NCBI RefSeq assembly: GCF_947503415.1
Contig: NZ_CANNDS010000001.1
Location: 1,274,501 to 1,338,500 of the forward strand
Reading direction: 5' to 3'
Origin: an uncultured Tateyamaria sp.
GTDB taxonomy: Bacteria > Pseudomonadota > Alphaproteobacteria > Rhodobacterales > Rhodobacteraceae
DNA: 64,000 nt
Below are positions 43,751 to 51,257 of the stretch, piece by piece. Below the pieces are notes generated by a model. That model saw only the letters and a list, made by a program, of their open reading frames with translations, searched no databases and had not been told where the DNA came from. Numbering within the stretch: position 1 is the first letter of the stretch; each line of letters opens with the position of its first letter. The position numbers were made by a program, and so were the translations under genes.

Positions 43751-44497
43751 TCATCCCAAAAGCGTGCCCAGCAACAGATTTACGCCCAGCACCGCGAACG
43801 CAGCCAGGAAGTACTTTTTGAACTGATCAGGGTTTGTGCGATGCCGCAAGCGCTCACCAAGGGTGAAGCCGACAAGCGTCGGTATCAGCAAAAAGGTTGA
43901 AACCACAAGATCAGGGCCAGAACTGTGCCCGACAGCGATATACATGACAAAGACCGACACACTGCCCGCCGTGATCAGGAAGCCGAGCGCCTGCACAAAC
44001 GCGTCACGCTCAAGCCGGAGGCCGGTCAGGTACATGACCAGCGGTGGTGCCCAGGCGGCGGTCAATCCGCCGACCAACCCGGCGACCACGGCGCTGATCC
44101 CTTCGAACAGGCGCACCCGGTGCGCCGGGATCGGGGGCACCAGATTGCGCCAGCTGAAGAAGCAGAATGCCAGAACGAACACACCCAGCACCGCGCGCAG
44201 CAATTTGTCCGGGGCAGATTGGCTGGCCCAGACGGTCACCGCCACAAACAGGATCAATATGGCCGCATAGCGCCAATGCTGCCTGACACATCCCACCATG
44301 TCCGGACCCCGCCAGAACTGCCACGCATTGCTCAGCAGCATCGGGATCACGATCAGCGAGACAGCGGACCGTGCGTCAAGCTGAAGCGTGAGCAGGGTCA
44401 GGGCCACGGTGGGCATCCCAAGGCCGATAAAGCCCTTGACCGTCCCTGCCAGCAGCAGAACGGCGCTGGCAAACGCAATCAGGGACAGGTCGGGCAT
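43751..44497 (-). CDS. TauE/SafE-family anion exporter (second copy)
   Basis: The 248-residue permease resembles the first copy in layout (GTVKGFIGLGMPTVALTLL near residues 17-35 and VAGLVGGLTAAWAPPLVMYL near 137-156) but differs widely in sequence, so it is not a recent duplicate. It is the last gene of the nine-gene complex II-like operon, 7 bases after the fumarase beta gene, so it may export a pathway product or import a substrate. Confidence 0.86.
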   Translation of the reverse strand: MPDLSLIAFASAVLLLAGTVKGFIGLGMPTVALTLLTLQLDARSAVSLIVIPMLLSNAWQFWRGPDMVGCVRQHWRYAAILILFVAVTVWASQSAPDKLLRAVLGVFVLAFCFFSWRNLVPPIPAHRVRLFEGISAVVAGLVGGLTAAWAPPLVMYLTGLRLERDAFVQALGFLITAGSVSVFVMYIAVGHSSGPDLVVSTFLLIPTLVGFTLGERLRHRTNPDQFKKYFLAAFAVLGVNLLLGTLLG

Positions 44498-44504
44498 ATG
44501 CGCT

Positions 44505-45170
44505 TCAGATCACCTCGTCCGTGCGGTCATCGCTTTCGCCATAGCGTTTGAGAACCGCAGGTTTCGTCCCTTCGTAGACGCGGGCCACGCTTTCGGCAAT
44601 CTTGGCATTTTCCCGTTCGAACAGGCAGTCGCCATTCATGTCCGAGGCCACGATGAACGGCCCCATCCGGTTGCACTTGATCACCCACATGGCCTGGGCC
44701 AGACCCAGCTGCTCGTTCCAGTGCACCGCTTCGACATTTTCGACCCCGCGCCCCAAAAGCGCGCCTGTGCCATAACCTACGGTCGACAGATATACGGCCC
44801 CGTTTGGAACGAAGTACTCCTTGTAGTCCTTCGACGTCATGCCCCCCTTGCCGACGATCAGCTTGGCCCCGGTCTTGGCCATCCACTCGGGCAGCCACTT
44901 GGCAAAGCGGAAGGACGCGGTGGCCGTCACCGCGCCCATGTCAAAGCTGCCATCGGGGTTGATGCGGGCGGCGGGCGAGCAATGGAAGTTGGCCGCCGAT
45001 TGGCTGGGCAGTTCCATCGGTATGTTGGCCTTGTCCTCAAGCGCGCGCATGTAGACACCCTCGCGCGCGGTGTACATGAGACCGTCGAGGTAGACGACGT
45101 CGCCCAGCTGCAGATCGGCAATGGCCTCGTCGGTGGGGGTGGTGGAGAGGCGGACTTCACGCGGGCTCAT
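44505..45170 (-). CDS. Class I fumarase/L-tartrate dehydratase-type beta subunit
   Basis: The 221-residue subunit carries the C-terminal domain of iron-sulfur class I hydro-lyases (FumB-C/TtdB): GDVVYLDGLMYTAREGVY (about residues 23-40), the swivelling-domain core IVGKGGMTSKDY (about 104-115) and YLSTVGYGTGALL. With the alpha subunit it would hydrate a fumarate-like acid or dehydrate a malate or tartrate. The start overlaps a foreign-looking gene (ATGA) that separates it from alpha. Exact substrate is unknown. Confidence 0.87.
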   Translation of the reverse strand: MSPREVRLSTTPTDEAIADLQLGDVVYLDGLMYTAREGVYMRALEDKANIPMELPSQSAANFHCSPAARINPDGSFDMGAVTATASFRFAKWLPEWMAKTGAKLIVGKGGMTSKDYKEYFVPNGAVYLSTVGYGTGALLGRGVENVEAVHWNEQLGLAQAMWVIKCNRMGPFIVASDMNGDCLFERENAKIAESVARVYEGTKPAVLKRYGESDDRTDEVI

Positions 45171-45583
45171 TGCGTGGCTCGCTTCAATGAAACAAGGTCG
45201 TGGATATCGTATGCAATGGCACCGTTGGTCTCAGACACATCGAAAAAGCCGACGGCAGTATTCAGCGCGGCGTCTAGCGTGGCTTCTCGAGCTAATTCAG
45301 CAATAGACCAAGCAAACGACAGGTAAATCGCGTCTGAAGCGAAGGAATATTCTGTGACATATGGATCATCAACGTTTTCCAATGCGACTGCATGAGGACC
45401 GTTCAACGGCGGAAAATCACGGCGAAACAAGTGGTAGAAACTGATAAGACTTCCCGTCATCCCGATCGGATCGGTATAGTCTCTGGCTTCTTCCCAGCGC
45501 GTAATGTCACCGTACCATTGTAGAAACGTTGTGCGTGTTCGTGGTGCAACGGCAGGGTTGAAGACCATCAAGTCGTAGCTCAT
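45167..45583 (-). CDS. Hypothetical protein inserted between fumarase subunits
   Basis: The 138-residue soluble protein begins MSYDLMVFNPAVAP and contains FLQWYGDITRWEE, a FPPLNGP turn, a YSFASDAIYLSFAWS strand-helix and VGFFDVSE. I recall similar bacterial proteins of unknown role but no named family. GGGAGG before ATG 45583 fixes the start. It overlaps both neighbours by 4 bases. GC over 45181-45540 is about 49% by my count, against about 60-65% beside it. This suggests recent transfer into an operon whose coupling was kept. Confidence 0.8.
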   Translation of the reverse strand: MSYDLMVFNPAVAPRTRTTFLQWYGDITRWEEARDYTDPIGMTGSLISFYHLFRRDFPPLNGPHAVALENVDDPYVTEYSFASDAIYLSFAWSIAELAREATLDAALNTAVGFFDVSETNGAIAYDIHDLVSLKRATQ

Positions 45584-46536
45584 TCCGCCGCCTCCCGTTG
45601 CGGTTCCCAATCCACCGTTTCGCGCCGTTGGTAATCTGTGAACCAATCCGGGTCCGTACGGTGCTCTACCCGCCCGTCTGCATGGATGCGCGCCACGGCG
45701 CGGCGCGAGGACAGGCAGAAGGCATGCACTGACATCGGCATGCCGCCGGTGTGGCAGTAGCCCACCTCGATATTGCAATCGATCACCATGTTCTTGCCCA
45801 CGAACCCCATGGCCCCCATGCCGATGGAATTGCCAAGCTCTTTGAACTCATCCTCCATCTCCGCAATCCGTGGGTCGGAATTGCGGCTGCCCACGATGCG
45901 CAGGGTGGAGGCGCGTTTGCCAAGTGTCATGCAGATGTCCTTGGACCCTCCAAGCCCGATGCCGATGATGGCAGGCTGGCAGGCAAGGCCGCGTTTGCCG
46001 AACGCCATGAGGCTGTCGAGGTAGAACCGCTTGATCCCCTGAATGCCGTCGGAGGGGAACAGCATCCGGTAGTCGGTGCCGAAAAGGCCCCCCTTGTGCA
46101 CCGTGATCAGGTCGATCCACTCGCCTTCCGGTTCGAACCCGTATTCGATCTCTGGCGCGCCGATGCCCACGTTGTTGTCGTGATCCGTGCGCCACAACGG
46201 GTGCACGCGGTTGGGGCGCAAGGGCACACCATTGGTCGCGTTGGCCGTGGCGCGTCTTAGGGCGGCTTCAAGGGCAACCATCCCGCCCTCAACCCGCGCC
46301 TCGTTCCCCATTTTCACGAACCAGCGGGGCACGCCGGTGTCACCGCACATGGCGCGGCGGTCTTCCTTGGCGGCGTCGTAGTTTTCCAGCATGGCCTTGA
46401 GAACAAAGGAAGACAGGTCGCCATCCTCGGTCTTGGCCGCGTGTTGCAGGCCATCGAGGTAATCTTGCGGTATCTCGATCGCCGCCTTGTCCATGAGGAC
46501 CTCGGCGGTGGATTGGACGAGGTTGATGGGGATCAT
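45580..46536 (-). CDS. Class I fumarase/L-tartrate dehydratase-type alpha subunit
   Basis: This 318-residue subunit binds the 4Fe-4S cluster. The expected cysteines lie in MCGDTGVPR (about residue 64), GSKDICMTLG (about 203) and VGYCHTGG/HAFC (about 259-270). The motif CGDTG and HPLWRTDHDNN segments favour the tartrate dehydratase/two-subunit fumarase group over long FumA. It lies 4 bases after the isochorismatase gene and is separated from its beta subunit by one gene. The pathway is inferred to use a C4-dicarboxylate analogue. Confidence 0.87.
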   Translation of the reverse strand: MIPINLVQSTAEVLMDKAAIEIPQDYLDGLQHAAKTEDGDLSSFVLKAMLENYDAAKEDRRAMCGDTGVPRWFVKMGNEARVEGGMVALEAALRRATANATNGVPLRPNRVHPLWRTDHDNNVGIGAPEIEYGFEPEGEWIDLITVHKGGLFGTDYRMLFPSDGIQGIKRFYLDSLMAFGKRGLACQPAIIGIGLGGSKDICMTLGKRASTLRIVGSRNSDPRIAEMEDEFKELGNSIGMGAMGFVGKNMVIDCNIEVGYCHTGGMPMSVHAFCLSSRRAVARIHADGRVEHRTDPDWFTDYQRRETVDWEPQREAAE

Positions 46537-46540
46537 TTGG

Positions 46541-47155
46541 CTATGCTCCAGATGTGGCCCGCATGGCGGCGATCAGAGTGTCTCGGGGTTGGACCGCACC
46601 AGTTTGCAAATATTCCATGGCCCTCAACGATGCCTCGTGCGCCTCAATCGAAGACCCGCCCACGCAATCTTCGGCCACGCGGCAGTGGTAGTCCCATTGA
46701 TGTCCGTCCACGAATGTATAGTGCACACACACATCCGTCAGTCCGCCGCAGAGCAAAAGTGTTTCGACTTTGAGCCCGCGCAGCAAGATTTCGAGGTCGG
46801 TTCCGAAAAACGCGGAGTAGCGGCGCTTGGGCACGATATAGTCCCCCGACCGGTAGCCCATTTCGTCAAAGGCAATTTCCGTGCGCGGGTCATTGTCCAG
46901 ACAATGCACGTCTTCGTCGCCGTCCAGTTCACGACCGAAATCGATCCCGTCCGCGCGGTGGATTTCCTGAATGAAGATCACTGGTACACCGGTTTCATGG
47001 GCTGCATCCACCAGCGCGCGCGCCGCCAACATCCGGTCGCGATAGCCGGGCATGTTGGCGATGGCCCGGTCGCTGCTCATGTCGATGAAGGTCGACGCCT
47101 GGATGTCGATCACGATAAGGGCCGCGCGGCCCTCGATTGTCTTGCGTTGTGTCAT
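46541..47155 (-). CDS. Isochorismatase-family cysteine hydrolase
   Basis: The 204-residue alpha/beta hydrolase has the family triad: Asp in LIVIDIQAST (about residue 16), Lys in VPKRRYSAF (about 105) and Cys in GGLTDVCVHYT (about 144). Members cleave amides (maleamate, N-carbamoylsarcosine, nicotinamide) or vinyl ethers. It overlaps the flavoprotein gene by 4 bases. In this operon an amidase role that yields a dicarboxylate is plausible but unproven. Confidence 0.88.
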   Translation of the reverse strand: MTQRKTIEGRAALIVIDIQASTFIDMSSDRAIANMPGYRDRMLAARALVDAAHETGVPVIFIQEIHRADGIDFGRELDGDEDVHCLDNDPRTEIAFDEMGYRSGDYIVPKRRYSAFFGTDLEILLRGLKVETLLLCGGLTDVCVHYTFVDGHQWDYHCRVAEDCVGGSSIEAHEASLRAMEYLQTGAVQPRDTLIAAMRATSGA

Positions 47156-48909
47156 TGTGCCGCCACCAGTGTTTCAGGTTCGCCGTCGGGCAGGATTGTC
47201 CCGCCCGGGCTTACGATTGTAAATTGAACGGGTTCACGGGTGACTTTGATGCCCGCGCTGTCAAGCGTGGCCACCGTGAAATCACTGTCTTCCATTGCGC
47301 CCGCATCGGGGAAATCCTCGCGATAATGCGCGCCGCGAGAGTTTTCGCGGGCGATCCCGGCCTTGGTTATGACCGCGGACATATCACACAATGACCGCAG
47401 GTTCAGCCAATCGTGCCAGGTGAGGTTGAATGCCAGGTTGCTGGCGTCCACGCCAACGTCCATCAGTGCGTCCGACACGTTTGCAATCCCGTCCAGACCG
47501 CGCTGCATGCCTGCTTCGGTCCGCATCACGCCCACCTCTTCCCACATAAGGTCTTGTAACTGTTTGCGCAGGGGCAGGATCAGGTCCGGCGTGCGGGTCA
47601 GGGGATGGGTCGCGCGCGCGAACTCGGCGGCCAGCACGTCTTCGTCCGGGTCGCGCAGGGTCATTCCGCCCACGTCGCGCCCCATCGTGTCGCCCGCGAT
47701 GCCGCCATAGACGGTGGAGTTGGCGACCCCGTTGCCGCCCAGCCGGTTCGAGCCATGCGCGCCGCCGGCGTCTTCGCCCGCCACATACAGCCCCTCCATC
47801 GCCGTGCGCGTGTCCACATCGACCACCACGCCACCCATAAAGTAGTGGGCGGTTGGCACCACCTCGACCCTGCCTGCGGCCAGATCGAATCCGCTGTCAG
47901 CGCAGCGTTTGACCATGCCTTTGAACTTCTTGGCCACCCAGTCGGGGCCAAGGTGGGACATTGAGATGAACACGCCCTCTTGGTCGGGATTGTTGTTCTT
48001 GCGCATCTCGGCATAGATGCCACGGCTGACCACGTCGCGGGTGGCGCGTTCGCCTTTGCCGTCATAGTCGAACATGAACCGCTGGCCCGAATGGTTGATC
48101 AACTGCCCACCTGCGCCGCGCAACCCTTCCTCGAGCACAGTACCAGTCATGCGGGTATGGTCCCCGGCAAGGAGACCCGTGGGGTGGAACTGCACCATCT
48201 CCATGTCGCGCAGTTGCAGGCCAGCGCGAAGGGCCATGGCGAGGCCGTCCATCGTCTTATCACCCGAGGGCGTGTGGTATTTGTACATCGTGGGGCCGCC
48301 GCCTGTGGCCATCAGCACCGTCTTGGCGCGTACCATACGAAAGCGTCCGGTACGCATGTCGATCATCAGGACACCGGCCAGTGCAGAGCCGTCGCGCGTC
48401 GGGATCAGACCCACGGCGCGGTGTTCCTGCATCTTCTCGACACCGCTTGCCAGCACCTTTTCCATCAGGCGGTTGATGATTTCGATTCCTGTCAGGTCGC
48501 CCTTGTGCACGGTGCGGTCGGCGGTCTGGCCCGCGAAGGCCTTTTGGTGCAGCGACCCGTCTGGGTTGCGGTCGAAAAAGCAACCGACCTCGTTTTCCAA
48601 TTCGCGGATTCGCACCACGGCCTGTTCGCAGAGCCGCCACGCCATGTCTTGATTGGGCAGCCATTTGCCGCCCTGAATGGTGTCCATGAAGTGTCGTTCG
48701 ACCGTATCCCCGCCGCCAAGGGCGACGTTGTAGCCACCCTGCACCATGCGTGTGCAGCCGCATTTGCCGATGAGCCCTTTGACCGCGATTGTAATTCTCG
48801 TGCCTTCGGGCGCGGTTTGCTGGGCGTGGAGGGCTGCGAACAGCCCGGCACCCCCGGTGCCGAGGATCAGGATATCGGTATCGTGGCGTTCGATGTCGGA
48901 GAGTTTCAT
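47152..48909 (-). CDS. Complex II-like flavoprotein (succinate dehydrogenase/fumarate reductase family)
   Basis: The 585-residue protein has the FAD-binding motif GTGGAG (residues 17-22), then GCTRMVQGG where SdhA has SHTVxAQGG, so the covalent-FAD histidine is replaced by Cys52. Other active-site segments are kept: MEMVQFHPTG, EEGLRGAGG, TRDVVSRG, PTAHYFMGG and HGSNRLGGN. FAD is therefore probably non-covalent, as in L-aspartate oxidase. B, C and D subunits are adjacent. ATG 48909 is chosen because it gives MKLSDIERHDTDILILG. Substrate is probably a succinate or fumarate analogue. Confidence 0.88.
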   Translation of the reverse strand: MKLSDIERHDTDILILGTGGAGLFAALHAQQTAPEGTRITIAVKGLIGKCGCTRMVQGGYNVALGGGDTVERHFMDTIQGGKWLPNQDMAWRLCEQAVVRIRELENEVGCFFDRNPDGSLHQKAFAGQTADRTVHKGDLTGIEIINRLMEKVLASGVEKMQEHRAVGLIPTRDGSALAGVLMIDMRTGRFRMVRAKTVLMATGGGPTMYKYHTPSGDKTMDGLAMALRAGLQLRDMEMVQFHPTGLLAGDHTRMTGTVLEEGLRGAGGQLINHSGQRFMFDYDGKGERATRDVVSRGIYAEMRKNNNPDQEGVFISMSHLGPDWVAKKFKGMVKRCADSGFDLAAGRVEVVPTAHYFMGGVVVDVDTRTAMEGLYVAGEDAGGAHGSNRLGGNGVANSTVYGGIAGDTMGRDVGGMTLRDPDEDVLAAEFARATHPLTRTPDLILPLRKQLQDLMWEEVGVMRTEAGMQRGLDGIANVSDALMDVGVDASNLAFNLTWHDWLNLRSLCDMSAVITKAGIARENSRGAHYREDFPDAGAMEDSDFTVATLDSAGIKVTREPVQFTIVSPGGTILPDGEPETLVAAQ

Positions 48910-48911
48910 GG

Positions 48912-49262
48912 TCACACCGCCTGCATCAGAAAGAGTGTTGCGATCAGGAAGGACAGCGCCGTGGCCCCTGCCGCCAATGTCTTTTGCGGCGGTGTCCATG
49001 GCAGCCATTCCATTGCCATCAGACGCAGGCCGCCGAACATGTGGACGGCCAGCAGAAAGACCAGCCCGAACTCTGCCAGTTTGACGATTCCGATCTCGGT
49101 GAAGGCAAGGAAGCCATCCAGCCTGTCGGGGTTGGTCAGCGCTAGCGACAGAATCCAGAAGTGGAAGGGCAGGAACAGGGCAAGGCCCAGACCCGACAGG
49201 CGGTGCAGGATGTAGGCGAGCCACAAAGGATGCGCGCGGGAAGTGATGCCGTGGGGTTTCAT
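48912..49262 (-). CDS. Complex II-like membrane anchor (SdhC-type)
   Basis: The 116-residue anchor has three hydrophobic segments. HPLWLAYILHRLSGLGLALFL (residues about 10-30) resembles the conserved HRxSG of SdhC/FrdC, and a second histidine lies in LLAVHMFGG (about 74-82). Both could bind haem b and line a quinone site. It overlaps the next anchor gene by 4 bases and ends 2 bases before the flavoprotein gene. Confidence 0.82.
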   Translation of the reverse strand: MKPHGITSRAHPLWLAYILHRLSGLGLALFLPFHFWILSLALTNPDRLDGFLAFTEIGIVKLAEFGLVFLLAVHMFGGLRLMAMEWLPWTPPQKTLAAGATALSFLIATLFLMQAV

Positions 49263-49591
49263 GCGAATGTCACCGCCCAGACGGCCCGTGTCCCGAGTGC
49301 GAAGAGACCGAGGCCGATGGCCCACATCGTGGCCTCAAGTGCCGGTCCTTTCACGCCGCCCCATTCGTGGGCGATGGTGCGAAGCCCGATGGCCCCGTGG
49401 ATCGACACGGCGACGACGAACAGTCCGTAGAACAGGAACCACGCGACGGACCCTTGAGTGCGGCCAAGGATTTCGGCAGCACTTAGCCCGCCTTGAATGG
49501 CGTAGGTCATCACGGCGAGGTGCCCCACGACAAGTGGTGCCATCAGCAATGCTGTGATCCGTTGCAGCATGTAAAGGCGGAGCGACAGCAT
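49259..49591 (-). CDS. Complex II-like membrane anchor (SdhD-type)
   Basis: The 110-residue protein has three hydrophobic segments with histidines in VVGHLAVM (about 22-29) and VSIHGAIGLRTIAHEWGG (about 62-79), fitting a haem-binding quinone-reactive anchor. The start shares a base with the iron-sulfur gene stop (TGATG), and its stop overlaps the SdhC-type start (ATGA). Two anchors with histidines suggest a di-haem or one-haem quinone-linked complex. Confidence 0.8.
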   Translation of the reverse strand: MLSLRLYMLQRITALLMAPLVVGHLAVMTYAIQGGLSAAEILGRTQGSVAWFLFYGLFVVAVSIHGAIGLRTIAHEWGGVKGPALEATMWAIGLGLFALGTRAVWAVTFA

Positions 49592-50304
49592 CAGCGCTCC
49601 CTCCGGAAAAACGACTTCGCCGTTTCGCGTTTTAGCCCTGCGATGGCGGACATGGGGTCGAGGTCATTGGGGCAATAGGTGGTGCAGGACCCCATGGAGT
49701 GACAGTTGTGGCAGCCCCCTGAACCTGACACGGCATCAAGGATCGCAACGCGCCCTTCGTCCTTGGCGTCGTTCAGCAGGGTCCATGCCCGTTGCAGCGC
49801 GGCGGGGCCAAGGTAGTTCGGGTTGCCTGCAACCGTGTCACAGGCGGCATAGCAGACGGAGCAGTTGATACATTCGATCCCGGCGTTTGCTTCGACCCGT
49901 GTGGCGCTGGTTTCGTCCACCGGTGCGATGGGGTCATGCCGTGTCAGGCTGCCGTGGTGCACCCCTTCGGCTTCCACCCATTTGTCAAAGAACGGGTCCA
50001 TATCGACCACGAGATCCTTGATCACGGGCAGGTTGCGCAGGGGGGCGATGGTCACGGCACCGTCCTTGATCACCTTTGATATGTGCGTGCGGCACGTCCA
50101 GCGCGGCACGCCGTTCACCATCATGGCGCAGCTGCCGCACATACCGACGCGGCAGGCGAAGCGATAGCTGAGCGTGGGGTCCGCATTCTGCTGGACCCAC
50201 GAAACGACATCAAGCACGGTCTGGCTGTCATAGGCGGGCACCTCGAATGCACCCTGTTCGTCTGGGCTGCGTTCGATGGTCACCTTGATCGACTGCGTTG
50301 TCAT
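49591..50304 (-). CDS. Complex II-like iron-sulfur subunit
   Basis: The 237-residue protein has a 2Fe-2S domain with CRVGMCGSC and a later Cys in RWTC (about residues 51-71), followed by a ferredoxin-like domain with CINCSVCYAAC (about 142-152) and CHNCHSMGSCTTYC (about 198-211) for the 4Fe-4S and 3Fe-4S clusters. Electrons would pass from the flavoprotein to the anchors. It is the first gene of the nine-gene operon, with a LysR-type site and a TATACT -10 upstream. Confidence 0.88.
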   Translation of the reverse strand: MTTQSIKVTIERSPDEQGAFEVPAYDSQTVLDVVSWVQQNADPTLSYRFACRVGMCGSCAMMVNGVPRWTCRTHISKVIKDGAVTIAPLRNLPVIKDLVVDMDPFFDKWVEAEGVHHGSLTRHDPIAPVDETSATRVEANAGIECINCSVCYAACDTVAGNPNYLGPAALQRAWTLLNDAKDEGRVAILDAVSGSGGCHNCHSMGSCTTYCPNDLDPMSAIAGLKRETAKSFFRRER

Positions 50305-50343
50305 ATGGCTTCGGTCTTTCCGGGGATGCGCGCTTTGTGTCAG

Positions 50344-50380
50344 AGTATAGCTGATAGGGATGCTTAATGAATGCGATAAG
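50344..50380 (-). promoter_or_regulatory. Promoter and LysR-type site of the complex II-like operon
   Basis: On the minus strand TATACT (50349-50344) is a strong -10, about 40 bases before the start. The -35 region is weak (TTCATT). It overlaps CTTA-N10-TAAG (50363-50380), an inverted repeat with LysR-box features. A weak -35 plus such a box fits activation by a LysR regulator. Confidence 0.45.
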
Positions 50381-50420
50381 TATTGAACATTTCCGTTAGT
50401 GTTTCTTACAGGATGACCGA

Positions 50421-51254
50421 ATGTCAGATACGCCCGAACCGAACCTGTCCCAGCTTTTGGCCGCCCGGTTCAGCGATGCGCCGGATGCTGTTGCGGATCG
50501 TCCCGAGTTGCATGCATTAGCGGCCCGCGGTTCATGTCGCGCGTTTCTGGATCAGCCTGTGCACGATGATGTGGTGCAAACGCTTTGTGCGGTCGCCCTT
50601 GCGTCGCCCACGAAAAGCGATTTGCAGCAGCGGGATATCGTTGTGTTGAAGTCCGCAGCGACGCGGCAGCGATTGGCGGATCTGGTGTCCGGTCAGGCGT
50701 GGGTCGCGCAGGCCCCCATGCTGCTGGTGTTCTGTGGCAACAACCGACGCCAGCGGTTGCTGCACGACTGGCATGATGTGCCTTTTGCCAATGACCATCT
50801 GGATGCAGTTATCAATGCGGCGGCAGACGCGGCCATTGCGCTTGGGGCTTTTGTGGCGGCGGCGGATGCGCTGGGCCTTGGGTCCTGTCCCATCAGTGCG
50901 GTACGGAACGAGGCGGGGGCGGTGTCGCACCTGTTGGGGTTGCCCGATCATGTCTTTCCCTTTGCGGGGCTTGCGCTTGGGTATCCTGCGGCCGCGCCAG
51001 AGATTGCCAAGCGCTTGCCGCTGCATGTGACCGTGCATGAGGATCGGTATCAGGAGGATGGGCTGCGTGATGCCGTTGCATCCTACGATGCGGACCGGGC
51101 GGCGGCGCAGCCCTATGCACGGCAACGGTTTGTCGAGACGTTTGGAGAGGTCGCGCCCTACACCTGGTCCATCGACAAGGTGCGCCAGTACAGTGCGCCT
51201 GAGCGGGCCGGGTTCGGGGACTTCATGCGCAAACGCGGGTTTCGCCTTGAATAG
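50421..51254 (+). CDS. Nitroreductase-family flavoprotein
   Basis: The 277-residue protein resembles NfsA-type FMN reductases: ARGSCRAFLDQPV (about residues 34-46), ALASPTKSDLQQRDIVVL (about 58-75) and GLGSCPISAVRNE (about 151-163). These enzymes use NAD(P)H to reduce nitro groups or quinones. It is divergent from the complex II-like operon across 116 bases, so it may share control. It converges on the alcohol dehydrogenase gene, with 3 bases between stops. Confidence 0.85.
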   Translation: MSDTPEPNLSQLLAARFSDAPDAVADRPELHALAARGSCRAFLDQPVHDDVVQTLCAVALASPTKSDLQQRDIVVLKSAATRQRLADLVSGQAWVAQAPMLLVFCGNNRRQRLLHDWHDVPFANDHLDAVINAAADAAIALGAFVAAADALGLGSCPISAVRNEAGAVSHLLGLPDHVFPFAGLALGYPAAAPEIAKRLPLHVTVHEDRYQEDGLRDAVASYDADRAAAQPYARQRFVETFGEVAPYTWSIDKVRQYSAPERAGFGDFMRKRGFRLE

Positions 51255-51257
51255 AGC

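Noticed and set aside
43000-44497. TauE genes as a recent inverted duplication
   Set aside because: Layout is similar but the sequences differ throughout, so they are distant family members.
45584-45778. Longer start for the gene between the fumarase subunits
   Set aside because: The extra 65 codons lie inside fumarase alpha in another frame; GGGAGG and the ATGA overlap support the start at 45583.
47980-49215. 411-codon open frame on the plus strand within the complex II-like operon
   Set aside because: It is antisense to the flavoprotein and anchor genes, all of which have family motifs and tight operon spacing.
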